Source: Paenibacillus sp. PK3_47
GTDB lineage: Bacteria > Bacillota > Bacilli > Paenibacillales > Paenibacillaceae
Length of the DNA stretch: 64,000 nucleotides
Direction of reading: 5' to 3'
NCBI RefSeq assembly: GCF_023520895.1
Contig: NZ_CP026029.1
Span: 744,001-808,000, forward strand
Notes under the pieces: model-generated
Database searches by the model: none
Told to the model about the DNA's origin: nothing
What the model saw: the letters and a program-made list of their open reading frames with translations, nothing else
Shown: piece by piece, positions 34,165-43,668 of the stretch
Numbering within the stretch: position 1 is the stretch's first letter
Layout: every line of letters begins with the position of its first letter
Made by a program: the position numbers and the translations under genes

Positions 34165-35541
34165 TTAATCACCTATACGTTGACATTGGGTGGATTCCCA
34201 CTCACTGTAGGACACTGAATCCGGTTGTCTTTCATAAGGGATCTCCAAAGTATCCCAGATATAAATAACCCTATGTACGTTGCCTTCGGGATCCAGGTGG
34301 AAGGAAAAGGTGCTGTCACACACCTCACATGCAAAAACAATATAATCTAGTTGATCCGCTACCAGCTTCAGGGCATATTTCTTCCTTTTCGATTCTTGAA
34401 TAAAGAGCCGGTCCACATGCAAGGTTCCATTTTCAAAACTGATCTTAAATCTCCATCCAGTCGGTGGGAACCGATATTCTCCAACTAAAGCTATGTATTT
34501 TGTTAATTCCTCAATTTCATGAAAGTCAGGCTTTACAATGACCTGAGGTTCTTGTGAAAATAAAATATTTTTTATCCCTTTTACAATTCTGCCAATCGGA
34601 GTAGCATCATTATTTGAAAGGATAATCACAGTAAAATCGCCATCCAGGTATTTCTGGATACAACAGGTGTATCCATATAGATTACCATCTACTTTTATCT
34701 CATCCACTGGATCACCATTTACAAAGCAGCCGTAACCCGCCGATGCGCCAATATACCACAAATAACCGTATGGAGTTATCATCTTTTGATAAGATTCCCT
34801 CGTAATAATCTCTCCATTAGCCAGAGCATTGGTCCACCTTAATAAATCATCTGCATTAGAGTAAAGAAATCCGCTCCCGTACGCACCAGACATCTCGTAA
34901 TATTCCGCTTGAACAACTCCCTCACCAGAAAACGAATAACCATATGCCCGGTTTGGAATAACAGTATAATTGTGGCTTACTCCGGTAAATTGGAGGTGTG
35001 CGGGCTCAAAAACGTATTGTTGTAAGTACGTTTCGATATCCATTCCCGAAACAACCTCAATAATTTTAGCTAGCAGCACAAAATTGGAGTTGCTTTTTTG
35101 AACATCTTGACCCGGCTCGAAATTTAGTGGTCTACTGTTCAGCCATCCGATAATCTCATCCGCTGACAGCCGGTTTCTGGTACTGTACTCAGGTAACTCT
35201 GTGTAGTCTGGTACGCCCGATGTTGATGACATCAGTTGATGAATTGTAACATCGCTGACTGCCTTATATTCTTTTAAAATCTCGCCCGCCCGTTGATTCA
35301 GACTCAGCTTTCCTCCTTCAACCAGTTGTAGAATTGCCGCGGCTGTAAATTGCTTTGTAATGCTGGCAATATTGTAAATGGTCGACATCCCGTTTGGAAT
35401 TTGATATTCGTAATTCGCATAACCATACCCTTTTCTTAAGAGAACTTGTTCACCATGCGTTATTATAACCGTTCCACTAAATCGATTGGAATTAGACCAG
35501 ACCCTCATATATTGATCCAACTTTTGTTGCATATTCTCCAT
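34165..35541 (-). CDS. Serine hydrolase of the class C beta-lactamase-like family
   Basis: This 458-residue protein has the Ser-x-x-Lys motif in 'NIASITKQFTAAAILQLVEG' (about 58-62) and a Tyr-x-Asn motif in 'GFLYSNADDLLRW'. The second half (about 330-458) is a lipocalin-like beta domain seen in many such hydrolases. There is no signal peptide, so the protein is probably cytoplasmic; the substrate may be a D-amino-acid peptide or an ester. ATG follows GGGGGAGG. It is a single gene, convergent with the two-component regulator. I see no reason to call it an antibiotic-resistance enzyme. Confidence 0.88.
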   Translation of the reverse strand: MENMQQKLDQYMRVWSNSNRFSGTVIITHGEQVLLRKGYGYANYEYQIPNGMSTIYNIASITKQFTAAAILQLVEGGKLSLNQRAGEILKEYKAVSDVTIHQLMSSTSGVPDYTELPEYSTRNRLSADEIIGWLNSRPLNFEPGQDVQKSNSNFVLLAKIIEVVSGMDIETYLQQYVFEPAHLQFTGVSHNYTVIPNRAYGYSFSGEGVVQAEYYEMSGAYGSGFLYSNADDLLRWTNALANGEIITRESYQKMITPYGYLWYIGASAGYGCFVNGDPVDEIKVDGNLYGYTCCIQKYLDGDFTVIILSNNDATPIGRIVKGIKNILFSQEPQVIVKPDFHEIEELTKYIALVGEYRFPPTGWRFKISFENGTLHVDRLFIQESKRKKYALKLVADQLDYIVFACEVCDSTFSFHLDPEGNVHRVIYIWDTLEIPYERQPDSVSYSEWESTQCQRIGD

Positions 35542-35619
35542 CTCTAACCTCCCCCTTCCTCACTGTCAGCTCATCATACCATCCATTACAACGAACCCGA
35601 TTGTATAAAACAGACAGAA

Positions 35620-36330
35620 TTACAAACGGTATTTGAAATAGTCCGAAGGGAGCGTGTGACAGAGATCCTGAAAATCTCTAATAAAGTGGGCTTGATCGTA
35701 ATATCCGCATAGGATCGCAGCATCAGTTAATGTCATTCTTTCATTGCCTTGTAGAAGGTTAAGCAATTGCTGGAATCTTATGATTCTGCAAAAGGTTTTC
35801 GTTCCCACACCGGTCCGATTATAAAAAATACGTGTAAGCTGCTTTTCACTGATTGCCTCTCTACATGCAATCTCCTTGACAGCTATGTTCCCGTTCGTCT
35901 GATAGATTCGGGATAAGGCATTTTGAAAGGTTTCCTCCCAGAGTGAATGACCGGATATTCTAGATTGTAAAATACCATCTAATGTATAGAGGACTTGCTC
36001 AATGGATGATGCCTGATGGAGTTGAACCATTAGTTTATTGGCAAATTCCTTGGCAACCTCAGAGAGATCGATCATATGGTTTGTAAATAGATCAGCAGAC
36101 TCCCTTATAAAAAATTGCAGTCCACCTGGATAAAACCGTATACCCAAGTTCTCCACTTGATCATACTCCATATCAACAAAGATGGCGCGATCCAGAGTAC
36201 CCACAACAATTGCCTGGATATCTGAGATAGTCCTGTCTATTCGAAACACAATATCAATACAACCATCCGGTACAAGCATCTCGGCGCTATTTTCTACTTC
36301 AAGCTTAGAAAGGGGCATTCGTGGTGTCAT
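35620..36330 (-). CDS. AraC-family regulator, probably 5'-truncated
   Basis: This 236-residue regulator has a small N-terminal sensor part ('LVPDGCIDIVFRID', 'GIRFYPGGLQFFI') and a C-terminal AraC helix-turn-helix pair ending 'LTDAAILCGYYDQAHFIRDF'. The reading frame continues upstream of ATG 36330 with sequence that belongs to the family's usual start ('RYYEWKPSQQLQKYVYCYW'), but no ATG, GTG or TTG occurs in frame before a stop at about 36450. The real start codon seems lost, perhaps in the same event that truncated the MerR gene next to it. It could still be made from 36330 in shortened form. Confidence 0.7.
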   Translation of the reverse strand: MTPRMPLSKLEVENSAEMLVPDGCIDIVFRIDRTISDIQAIVVGTLDRAIFVDMEYDQVENLGIRFYPGGLQFFIRESADLFTNHMIDLSEVAKEFANKLMVQLHQASSIEQVLYTLDGILQSRISGHSLWEETFQNALSRIYQTNGNIAVKEIACREAISEKQLTRIFYNRTGVGTKTFCRIIRFQQLLNLLQGNERMTLTDAAILCGYYDQAHFIRDFQDLCHTLPSDYFKYRL

Positions 36331-36421
36331 CCAGTAACAATAAACATATTTTTGAAGCTGCTGACTGGGCTTCCATTCATAATACCTGCCGGGCAGGCTT
36401 AGTAATGGAGAATACGCTTGC

Positions 36422-36635
36422 TCAGGGGTATACGGTGGGTAATTCGTTTTTCTTCACCTCTTCTGACAGGAACTTTTTGATGAGTTGCAGCCGCTCGATC
36501 GACTCTTCCGAATAGTTACGGTAATTGTTGCTCTCCCGCCGGACATGGCGGTCTATCCAGCAAGCCTTCTTTTTCATAAAAGCGGATTGTATGGATCGTT
36601 AATCCCATTCCATCCGCAAGTTCCTGAATTTTCAT
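36422..36635 (-). pseudogene. Frameshifted, truncated MerR-family regulator
   Basis: ATG 36635 with AAGGAG encodes 'MKIQELADGMGLTIHTIRFY' and 'EKEGLLDR'. One extra C near 36550 then shifts the frame; the shifted frame continues the family sequence 'RHVRRESNNYRNYSEESIER', 'LQLIKKFLSEE' and stops early at 36422. The C-terminal effector part is missing. It probably controlled the divergent SDR gene, which is also broken. Confidence 0.75.
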
Positions 36636-36661
36636 GATCATTTCTCCTTCGGGCAGCTTTC

Positions 36662-36680
36662 CCTAGAGTTCACTCTATAG
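36662..36680. promoter_or_regulatory. MerR-type dyad operator
   Basis: CCTAGAGTTCACTCTATAG contains the dyad TAGAGT/ACTCTA, typical of MerR regulators that sit between promoter elements. It lies between the MerR fossil and the SDR fossil. Confidence 0.55.
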
Positions 36681-36728
36681 TTTATGTTTAACGTGACCAA
36701 GCAGTCAATTATGAAGGAGGATAACATT

Positions 36729-36915
36729 ATGCATGTGTTTATTGCAGGAGCAACAGGGTATGCCGGGTCCGCGGTGGTTCAGGAGCTGATCAGCGCGGGA
36801 CATACAGTATCGGGTTTTTGCCGTTGCGGACCCGGCAACACGGGAGCTTCCGGGCTGGAAACCGATGCAGCCCGGACTGAGCGCCGGTCTCGAAGAAGGG
36901 CATTATTTTGCATAA
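36729..36915 (+). pseudogene. NAD(P)-binding SDR/epimerase gene with large internal deletion
   Basis: ATG 36729 with GGAGG encodes a normal SDR start, 'MHVFIAGATGYAGSAVVQEL' with the GxxGxxG nucleotide motif. After about 35 residues the sequence jumps, in another frame, to an SDR C-terminus: 'LPGWKPMQPGLSAGLEEGHY' and a stop at 36915. About 200 codons are missing. The promoter region and ribosome site are intact. Confidence 0.8.
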
Positions 36916-36922
36916 AAAACAG

Positions 36923-36962
36923 AAGGTGTACCCTATGCCTTAAATGGCTGTGGGTACACCTT
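36923..36962. terminator. Hairpin terminator after the SDR fossil
   Basis: AAGGTGTACCC (36923-36933) and GGGTACACCTT (36952-36962) pair perfectly. The T run (TTTTTT) lies on the leftward side, so it may act mainly on leftward transcripts. Confidence 0.65.
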
Positions 36963-37122
36963 GTATAATGATTCCGAATTTACGACCGGGTGGCAATTAT
37001 ACTGTTCTCAAGTCACGCCTGATACCAAGGAGCGTCAGCATGACTATATGTATATTTTTTGTTATACACGTGATTACGTTATACTGAACGCGCATTAATA
37101 AAATTGAAGGGACTGTTATTAC

Positions 37123-38159
37123 GTGCATACAAACATTATTGAACGTGATTTCAGCTGTACCAGAGACGGGCTGACGATTCGCGGAACAGAGTTTGTACCG
37201 GAAGGCGATCGCCTTCCAGCCATCATTGTCAGTCATGGATTTGGCGGTAATTCCAAGGACGTCTTCGCAGATTACCGGATCCTTGCCTCTGGGGGTATGC
37301 GGCGTATTGTTTTGATTTTTGCGGCGGCAGCAGGCACGGGGAAGGTACAAGTGACGGGGCCACAACCGGTATGACAGTGCAATCGGAATGCGGGGATTTA
37401 AAGGCGGTCATGGATTATGTCAAAAGTTCATCTAACGTTGATGCAGACAAAGTGACGCTGATGGGCTTCAGCCAAGGCGGATTTGTTGCGGCATTGACTG
37501 CAGCACAGCACCCAAGTGAAGTCGAAGCATTAATTCTCCTCTACCCGGCGCTCTGCATTCCGGATGATGCCCGCAAAGGTGCCTTGGGAGGCTCCTCATA
37601 TGACGTCAATAACGTCCCGGCGGTCATCGATTGCGGGCACATGCAGATCGGTAAAAGGTTCCATGAGACTGTTGTTGGCATGAATCCGTTTGAAGAGATC
37701 GCTCCCTATAAAGGCCCCGTGCTGCTGATGCACGGCACAGATGATCAGGTCGTAGATTACAGGTATTCTGTTAAAGCTCACGAATCCTATGCGCCAGGTC
37801 AATGCCAGCTTCAGCTGATCCAGGAAATGGGTCATTCTTTTTCCGGTAAGCAGAGGGACAGTGCCATGGTATCCATTCAGCAATTTTTGCTTGGCAAGAA
37901 GGAGATCTTAACCATAAATGTCCAAATTACAGGGCAGGAGGTCCGGACAGAGGAAGTCCCGCACAAGCAGTCAGCCATTTTCTTCACGGGAAATAGTGAC
38001 AGCCCCTTTTTTAAGGGCAGGATTTTACCCGGGGCAGAGGATGTACAGGATTATACAGATAATCAACTAGTCAAGATCAGAGCAGCTTACACTTTAGAAG
38101 GCACGGATTACATGGTTGAGGCGTGCAGATTACATATTTGCCAACCAGAGCGTAAATGA
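37123..38159 (+). pseudogene. Alpha/beta hydrolase with C-terminal extra domain, frameshifted in a G run
   Basis: GTG 37123 opens a frame encoding 'LPAIIVSHGFGGNSKDVFAD' (oxyanion region). At the G run 37291-37295 the frame shifts; the other frame continues the family sequence without a break ('YAAYCFDFCGGSRHGEGTSD', then 'LMGFSQGGFVAALTA' with nucleophile Ser in GFSQG, 'LLMHGTDDQVVDYR' with Asp and 'MGHSF' with His). One more G would restore a single protein of about 345 residues. The last about 90 residues look like a DUF3237-type domain. It may be a true pseudogene, a phase-variable gene or a sequencing error. Confidence 0.75.
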
Positions 38160-38318
38160 AGAGGAAAAACCTGAGTATCTTCGCGCTCCATAGACTGGCA
38201 TTGTTGAAAGTGTATAGGTTTTAGTTGATCCCCTCCATATTTTCGCAGCCCTATTCCAGGTATACTTGATGGTGATTTCTCAGGTACTTCTCATTTTGCA
38301 AATCAGGAGGAGATTGGT

Positions 38319-40715
38319 GTGGGCAGCAGAATTCATGAATCATTCGACTGGAATTGGAAGTTTCATCTTGGTGATGCCAAAGGAGCAGAGTCCCGGGAGT
38401 ATGACGACAGCTCATGGCGCCCGCTGAATGTTCCGCATGATTGGAGCCTGGAAGGCCCGTTTGATGAAGACCATCCCACAGGCGGAGATGGCGGCTACGT
38501 ACAGGCAGGTACGGGCTGGTACCGCAAATCTTTTACCGTGCCTGAAGGGTGTTCATCACGCAAAATCACCCTGTTGTTCGATGGTGTGTACATGAACAGC
38601 GACGTCTGGATCAACGGACACCATCTTGGCCGTTATCCGTTCGGGTACGCCGGATTTGAATACGATTTATCGCCCTATCTCAAGCAGGATAGCGACAACA
38701 TTGTCGCGGTACGGGTAGACAACAGTCACCAGCCCAACTCCCGCTGGTTCACCGGGTCCGGCATTTACCGGCACACCTGGCTTAAGGCTACCAGCAAGCT
38801 GCATATTCCTCTGTGGGGCGTATACGTCAGGACGCCTGATATTGCAGCTGAGTCTGCCGCCATTCAGGTGCAAACCAAACTCAGAAATGAAAATCCCCGG
38901 CAGGAGCAGGCCATCCTGCGGTCGGAAATCCTTGCACCGGACGGCGGATTGACAGCTGTGCATGAATCGCTTATTGATATCCGTGCCGGGGAAACAGGCG
39001 AGTTCACGCAAAGCCTGCAGATTGCCGGGCCCGAGCTCTGGTCTGTTGAGACACCGGTGCTTTATACCTTACGGTCATGTGTGATTCAGGATGGAGCCGT
39101 AATTGACGAGACGGAGACTCCCTTCGGCGTACGCCAGGCCGAATTCCATAAAGACCGCGGCTTCCTGCTGAACGGCAGGCAGGTGAAGATCAACGGAGTT
39201 TGTCTTCACCATGATGGCGGTTCCGTGGGGGCAGCCGTACCAGAGAGATTGTGGGAGAGACGCTTGGAAATATTGAAGGAAATGGGCTGCAACGGCATAC
39301 GCATGAGCCACAACCCGCCGGCCCCTGAGCTTCTCGATCTTTGCGACCGTATGGGTTTTCTGGTGATGGACGAGGCCTTCGACGAGTGGAAGTTAACCAA
39401 ACATAAAAACCGGAAAGCTGATGTCCACGGTTATTCCGAATACTTCGACGAGTGGTCCGGGCGCGACCTGACGATGATGCTGCAGCGTGACCGCAATCAT
39501 CCCTCTATCGTAATCTGGAGCATCGGCAACGAAATCCCTGAACAACGGGTCCCGGACGGTTACATTGAGGCAAAGCGGCTGATTGACATTTGCCACAGGG
39601 AGGATCCGGACCGCCCGGTTACCGCTGCCTGTGACAACATCGAAGCAGAACCTGTTCCCGCATACAGGGAGTTTTTGCAGGCACTGGATATCGTGGGCTA
39701 TAACTATGTGGACCGCTGGCGTACCCGGACTGAAACCTTTTACGCCGATGACCGGCATCTGGAGCCGGACCGGCTTATGATCGGCAGCGAAAACACGGGC
39801 ATTGGAGGCGTGAGAGGCGATTATTCGCTGGACAAGAAAACGCAGGCATGGTGGGCCGGTAATTATACCAACCGCATGATTACAGCCGAACGGTTATGGA
39901 AATTCACCCGCATGCATGATTATGTTTCCGGCGACTTTATGTGGACAGGGATCGACTACATCGGGGAAACGGTATGGCCGAATAAAAGCGCGAGCTTCGG
40001 CGTAATGGACACCTGCGGATTTCCGAAGGACGGCTATTACTTCTATCAGAGCCAATGGACCGCAAAGCCGATGGCTCATCTGTTTCCGCACTGGAATTGG
40101 AAGGGTATGGAGGGCAAGGTCATCCCTGTTCTTTGCTATACGAACTGCGACCAGGCCGAGTTATTTGTGAACGGAAAGTCCTTCGGCGTCAAAGCCTGTG
40201 AATTCCCCCGCCAGGGAATGTCTAAAGAGTGGGCTCATTATGAGAGGTCCTATGTCCCGGTTACGACATCCGATCTGCATCTGAGCTGGGACGTGCCTTA
40301 TGAGCCGGGTGAGCTAAAATTGGTAGGCTATTCAAGAGACGGTGAGATTATGGTGGAAACCTTGGTATCAACAACCGGGGAGCCGGCTGCCCTTCAGGTT
40401 ATTCTGGACCGTGATGTCATCAGTGCCGACGGCCGTGACCTCACACATTGCATCGTGCAGATTCTGGATACTGCCGGACGGATCGTTCCGGTTGCAGACA
40501 CTCCCCTATTCTTCCGCGTGGAGGGGGAAGGCACCCTGATCGGCGTCGACAACGGCAGACCCGACAGCCATGAGAGCTACAAAGCGAATGAACGGAGAGC
40601 TTTTAACGGCATGGCGCTGGCCCTCGTGCAATCTACACGGCAGGCAGGACAAATACGGATAGAGGTCAGTGCACAGGGGATGGATTCAGTAGTCAGACAT
40701 GTAACTACAAACTGA
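38319..40715 (+). CDS. GH2-family beta-glycosidase (beta-galactosidase-like, DUF4982)
   Basis: This 798-residue cytoplasmic enzyme has the GH2 domain order: N-terminal sugar-binding domain ('NVPHDWSLEGPFDEDHPTGG', 'DGVYMNSDVWINGHHLGRYP'), an immunoglobulin-like domain (about 180-285), a TIM barrel with acid/base Glu in 'IVIWSIGNEIPEQ' and probable nucleophile Glu in 'LMIGSENTG', then a DUF4982-like domain (about 605) and a last beta domain. Short GH2 enzymes of this form act on beta-galactosides or beta-glucuronides; the specificity is not readable. GTG start after AGGAGGAG. Single gene, ending at a strong terminator. Confidence 0.92.
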   Translation: MGSRIHESFDWNWKFHLGDAKGAESREYDDSSWRPLNVPHDWSLEGPFDEDHPTGGDGGYVQAGTGWYRKSFTVPEGCSSRKITLLFDGVYMNSDVWINGHHLGRYPFGYAGFEYDLSPYLKQDSDNIVAVRVDNSHQPNSRWFTGSGIYRHTWLKATSKLHIPLWGVYVRTPDIAAESAAIQVQTKLRNENPRQEQAILRSEILAPDGGLTAVHESLIDIRAGETGEFTQSLQIAGPELWSVETPVLYTLRSCVIQDGAVIDETETPFGVRQAEFHKDRGFLLNGRQVKINGVCLHHDGGSVGAAVPERLWERRLEILKEMGCNGIRMSHNPPAPELLDLCDRMGFLVMDEAFDEWKLTKHKNRKADVHGYSEYFDEWSGRDLTMMLQRDRNHPSIVIWSIGNEIPEQRVPDGYIEAKRLIDICHREDPDRPVTAACDNIEAEPVPAYREFLQALDIVGYNYVDRWRTRTETFYADDRHLEPDRLMIGSENTGIGGVRGDYSLDKKTQAWWAGNYTNRMITAERLWKFTRMHDYVSGDFMWTGIDYIGETVWPNKSASFGVMDTCGFPKDGYYFYQSQWTAKPMAHLFPHWNWKGMEGKVIPVLCYTNCDQAELFVNGKSFGVKACEFPRQGMSKEWAHYERSYVPVTTSDLHLSWDVPYEPGELKLVGYSRDGEIMVETLVSTTGEPAALQVILDRDVISADGRDLTHCIVQILDTAGRIVPVADTPLFFRVEGEGTLIGVDNGRPDSHESYKANERRAFNGMALALVQSTRQAGQIRIEVSAQGMDSVVRHVTTN

Positions 40716-40739
40716 CCGGTTAACCACACACTGGGAGGA

Positions 40740-40786
40740 AGCAGCGTTGAAATCTGTTGTTTTAGCAACGGGTTTCAGCGCTGTTT
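40740..40786. terminator. Bidirectional terminator between GH2 and the TPR-like membrane gene
   Basis: AGCAGCG-TTGAAAT-CTGTTG and CAACGG-GTTTCAG-CGCTGTT pair around TTTTAG over about 20 bp. It separates two convergent genes. Confidence 0.8.
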
Positions 40787-40811
40787 CGATTTATATTGTT
40801 TGTACGACAAG

Positions 40812-41456
40812 CTAGACTTCAACTGCCTGCGGCAATATTCTTTCGTATTCCTTATGTAGCACATAATGCTGGACGCCCCCCGACGAGTTAAGTGCTTCCC
40901 TGGCGTGCTTCACTGCTGCTTCCGTACTGCCTGCTTTAAGTTCAATTTCTGCGAGCAGTGCGGATCTCATCCATGGCTTCTTAATGGACTCCACCCGCTG
41001 TCTTGCCTGGGCACTTTTCCCGTCCTCCGACAATAGAATCGTTTCGTAATATGCCCGGTAATCCGGATAGCGGATGTCCGGCACGGCTTCCTCAACAGCA
41101 GTCATATCTTTGCGGTACACGCCGTATGCTGCCTTGTAGGTTGCCTGTGCTGCTGCCTGCTTATATTTGCGCATTACCTGCTCCATAACCGTTTTCGCTT
41201 CATCATCCAGTCTGTTGGCAAAAACATAATTGATATAGAGTCCAGGCGAATTTTTCTGGGTACGTAAAAAAGATTCCACGCGGTCCACACGCTTGTCCAG
41301 AACTGCAGGATAATAGAATTGGCTGATAAAAAAAATCAGGGTAGCTACTACGGCAGTTCCTACGATCAAAACTGGTGAATTATCATTGAGTGCCATAATT
41401 AAGACCACCACGAACAAGCCGGAATAAAAGACAATTTTCCACCCAAGCTGCTTCAT
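40812..41456 (-). CDS. Membrane-anchored helical repeat protein, function unknown
   Basis: This 214-residue protein has two transmembrane helices near the N-terminus (about 6-24 and 29-50), then a soluble helical part rich in Ala, Glu and Lys. That part resembles TPR-like repeats ('ALLAEIELKAGSTEAAVKHA', 'REALNSSGGVQHYVL'). The start is ATG 41456 with AAAGGAG; a frame 30 bp longer has no site. It lies 26 bp after a nitrilase-like gene and may be co-transcribed. I do not recognise a named family. Confidence 0.75.
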   Translation of the reverse strand: MKQLGWKIVFYSGLFVVVLIMALNDNSPVLIVGTAVVATLIFFISQFYYPAVLDKRVDRVESFLRTQKNSPGLYINYVFANRLDDEAKTVMEQVMRKYKQAAAQATYKAAYGVYRKDMTAVEEAVPDIRYPDYRAYYETILLSEDGKSAQARQRVESIKKPWMRSALLAEIELKAGSTEAAVKHAREALNSSGGVQHYVLHKEYERILPQAVEV

Positions 41457-41482
41457 TATAAATCTCCTTTTGAACACTATAA

Positions 41483-42115
41483 TCAAACCGTTTTAGTAAA
41501 AGAAACCGTTTTGGTCTGCGTATCCAACATACGGGTTCGCGTATCATTTTTAGAAACGAATAGGGTATCGCCATTTTCATCAAAACAGTATGTAATAGGT
41601 ATGGACACCTCACTGCCCCGATAAGAGCCGTCAGCGTGACTCGTGCCGATTATCATTGTTTTGTGTGCGGCAGCAATCTTCCGGGCTTCGTTAATCCACT
41701 CGCCGAACTGTTCCTCGCTGAACATTCCGACACCGATCGCATGCACAACCAAGCCAATGCCGCTGGTGTCTTCACTCCTTATGCCTTGTTTGACCAACTC
41801 ATCACATATGATGTGTCCCGTTTTGAGACCCTCTACCGTTTGAAAGACCGTATCGCTATACTTGACTCTATCCAAAATAACATTGCCGGAACGGTCAATA
41901 ATGATTGCCCTGTCCTTTGGACTATCGTTAAATCTTCTATGCCCTCCAATCAGGATTTTGTTATGGTCCTTGGCTAAAATACAGGCTTGTTCCACGTTTT
42001 CGTTCAGATAACCTTCCGGGAAAATGACGGCATCTGCGCCGGGATTCTCCCGAATTTCTTGTTCCAGTTGAACAATGTGTTTCTCAAGCTTGGGCTGGAT
42101 AATTAGGAATTTCAT
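41483..42115 (-). CDS. Carbon-nitrogen hydrolase (nitrilase superfamily), short
   Basis: This 210-residue protein shows the nitrilase triad in reduced form: Glu in 'DAVIFPEGYLNEN' (about 34), Lys in 'LDRVKYSD' (about 84) and Cys in 'GHIICDELV' (about 104). Typical family members have 260-300 residues, so this is a short member. It should hydrolyse an amide or nitrile; the substrate is unknown. ATG follows GGAGG. It is followed by the TPR-like membrane gene. The strand in 'IGGHRRFNDSPKDRAIIIDR' is typical of the family fold. Confidence 0.8.
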   Translation of the reverse strand: MKFLIIQPKLEKHIVQLEQEIRENPGADAVIFPEGYLNENVEQACILAKDHNKILIGGHRRFNDSPKDRAIIIDRSGNVILDRVKYSDTVFQTVEGLKTGHIICDELVKQGIRSEDTSGIGLVVHAIGVGMFSEEQFGEWINEARKIAAAHKTMIIGTSHADGSYRGSEVSIPITYCFDENGDTLFVSKNDTRTRMLDTQTKTVSFTKTV

Positions 42116-42169
42116 ATGAACCTCCGGATATTATTGAACATTAGCTCTTCTTTTGAGAAGAACGACAAC

Positions 42170-43108
42170 TCATTCCCAGAAATACTGCATTTTCCTGTAC
42201 CCTACATCCCATATTATTTCATTCCCCTCCATGCTAATCACGAGCTCGCTCCCCGCTTCAACAGGCATTTCAAACATGGCCGGGAAAAGTTCCGGATAAT
42301 TGAGCTGATCTTCTCCCGAGCTGGTCAAGATCTCCCGTCCGTCAACAGAAACACGGATGCTTCCGGAATCGTCCGCTGGTTCAGGTATACCGTAATTCAA
42401 GATGAAGATCATCTCCTCCTTGCTCGTATACGTGAACTTTTCTTTCTTTCCGGCTTCGGAACCAAACATATTGTAGCGGGGGTTTACGTTTTGACCGTTT
42501 ATGATAAAGCTATATGGGGTTATTCCTGCTGATGTAACTCCGGAGCTGTCTGTCCATTCGTTAATCGCCACAAAGGGGCCTTCTTCCTTGGTCAACGCTT
42601 TATCTGCAAGCCCGCACAATCCCCATACTCCTATAAAAAGAACCAAACCGGAAATGGCGGTTGTCGCCATATTGCGCCACAAGTTTTTGGAACGGAAGCC
42701 AAGCTTGTACGCCCCGAATCCGATTGCTGCACCCAATGAGTTTTTAAGGGCATCGTTAATATCGAAGCTGCCGAGTAATGTAAGTGCCTGTATGGTTTCC
42801 ATCAGGACAATCCCCAGAAAGAACAATGTAATGAACCGGACAAAGCTGATCCGGTATAACAGTGGAATCAATATTCCGAAGGGGATGAACGCTGCGAGGT
42901 TTCCAAATCCTACGAAATCCATGAGGCTGGGATGCAGAAGATCTGATATAGCCGGCATCTTATAGAAATCGTCCGGTATGAAAATAAAGGTGTAACCTGT
43001 AGTTCGCTCTGCGGCACCTGTTCTGCCGAAAGCAAAAAACAGAAAATAAAGAATCAAAATCGTATAAATAGCAGTTATGGCATAAATAATCTTGCGCTGT
43101 TTTGGCAT
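42170..43108 (-). CDS. VanZ-family membrane protein with extracytoplasmic domain
   Basis: This 312-residue protein begins with a hydrophobic helix ('AITAIYTILILYFLFFAFGR') and has the VanZ-like core 'FGNLAAFIPFGILIPLLY', 'IVLMETIQALTLLGSFDIND' and 'NSLGAAIGFGAYK', about five helices in all. The C-terminal about 130 residues are soluble and beta-rich. VanZ relatives contribute to teicoplanin tolerance in one case, but the general function is unknown. The start is ATG 43108 (AAAGGAG, slightly long spacing); a frame opening at 43279 adds 57 unconserved residues. Confidence 0.8.
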   Translation of the reverse strand: MPKQRKIIYAITAIYTILILYFLFFAFGRTGAAERTTGYTFIFIPDDFYKMPAISDLLHPSLMDFVGFGNLAAFIPFGILIPLLYRISFVRFITLFFLGIVLMETIQALTLLGSFDINDALKNSLGAAIGFGAYKLGFRSKNLWRNMATTAISGLVLFIGVWGLCGLADKALTKEEGPFVAINEWTDSSGVTSAGITPYSFIINGQNVNPRYNMFGSEAGKKEKFTYTSKEEMIFILNYGIPEPADDSGSIRVSVDGREILTSSGEDQLNYPELFPAMFEMPVEAGSELVISMEGNEIIWDVGYRKMQYFWE

Positions 43109-43272
43109 CGTTAACTTTAACTCCTTTGACGTGTGCATATGTACTGTACAACTGAACTTGCTGGTCCAGCCTATTTTACCACATATTACAACTAGACTGC
43201 TGGTAGCTTGATAGAGCTTTGCCGGGACTGACGAATTTCTTCTCCGTTTACCGAAGCGGCACAAAGCTCCTA

Positions 43273-43638
43273 TTAACAACTATGTATATTTAGTTTGATT
43301 AGCATGCTTTGCTTAAGGTGGCTATACTGATTTTCATTAGTATCTTCATAGGCTTCTGCTCTGTCTGAAGGAACATCCATGTATACAATGTCGCCCTTAA
43401 ATTGTGAAGCTGTAAAGTCATAACGTTGTCCGTTAATTATATTGTAAAAATGCCACCCGTCAGGCAATTTAGTCTTACATATCTCCCCGCCTAATAAATC
43501 ATTTACTAGTAATGCGGTTACACCACACTGCCCCTTTGCCGGATTATTCTCACTCCATTTCGAACTTGTTTCTAAAGACCAGGATTTAAATAAAGCCTCC
43601 ATAACCTCTTCAACTGCAGGTTTGTTATTCTGCTGCAT
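43273..43638 (-). CDS. YunG-like protein of unknown function
   Basis: This 121-residue soluble protein has the conserved-looking core 'SWSLETSSKWSENNPAKGQC', 'GVTALLVNDLLGG', 'LPDGWHFYNIINGQRYDFTA'. The Cys and His positions recall a papain-like fold, and the pattern reminds me of B. subtilis YunG; neither is certain. ATG follows AAGGG. Single gene. Confidence 0.65.
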   Translation of the reverse strand: MQQNNKPAVEEVMEALFKSWSLETSSKWSENNPAKGQCGVTALLVNDLLGGEICKTKLPDGWHFYNIINGQRYDFTASQFKGDIVYMDVPSDRAEAYEDTNENQYSHLKQSMLIKLNIHSC

Positions 43639-43668
43639 ATATAGCCCTTCACTTTCTATTTTTATTAT

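Noticed and set aside
34165..35541. An antibiotic-resistance beta-lactamase
   Set aside because: The Ser-x-x-Lys fold is shared by many peptidases and esterases; there is no export signal, and a lipocalin-like tail is present.
38292..38308. A stray unit of the AGGTA repeat before the GH2 gene
   Set aside because: CAGGTACTTCTCATTTTGC resembles the array unit, but the right arm is missing and no 51-bp partner exists nearby.
42170..43108. A glycopeptide-resistance gene cluster around the VanZ-like gene
   Set aside because: No vanH, vanA-like ligase or vanX gene is nearby; VanZ relatives are widespread without a resistance role.
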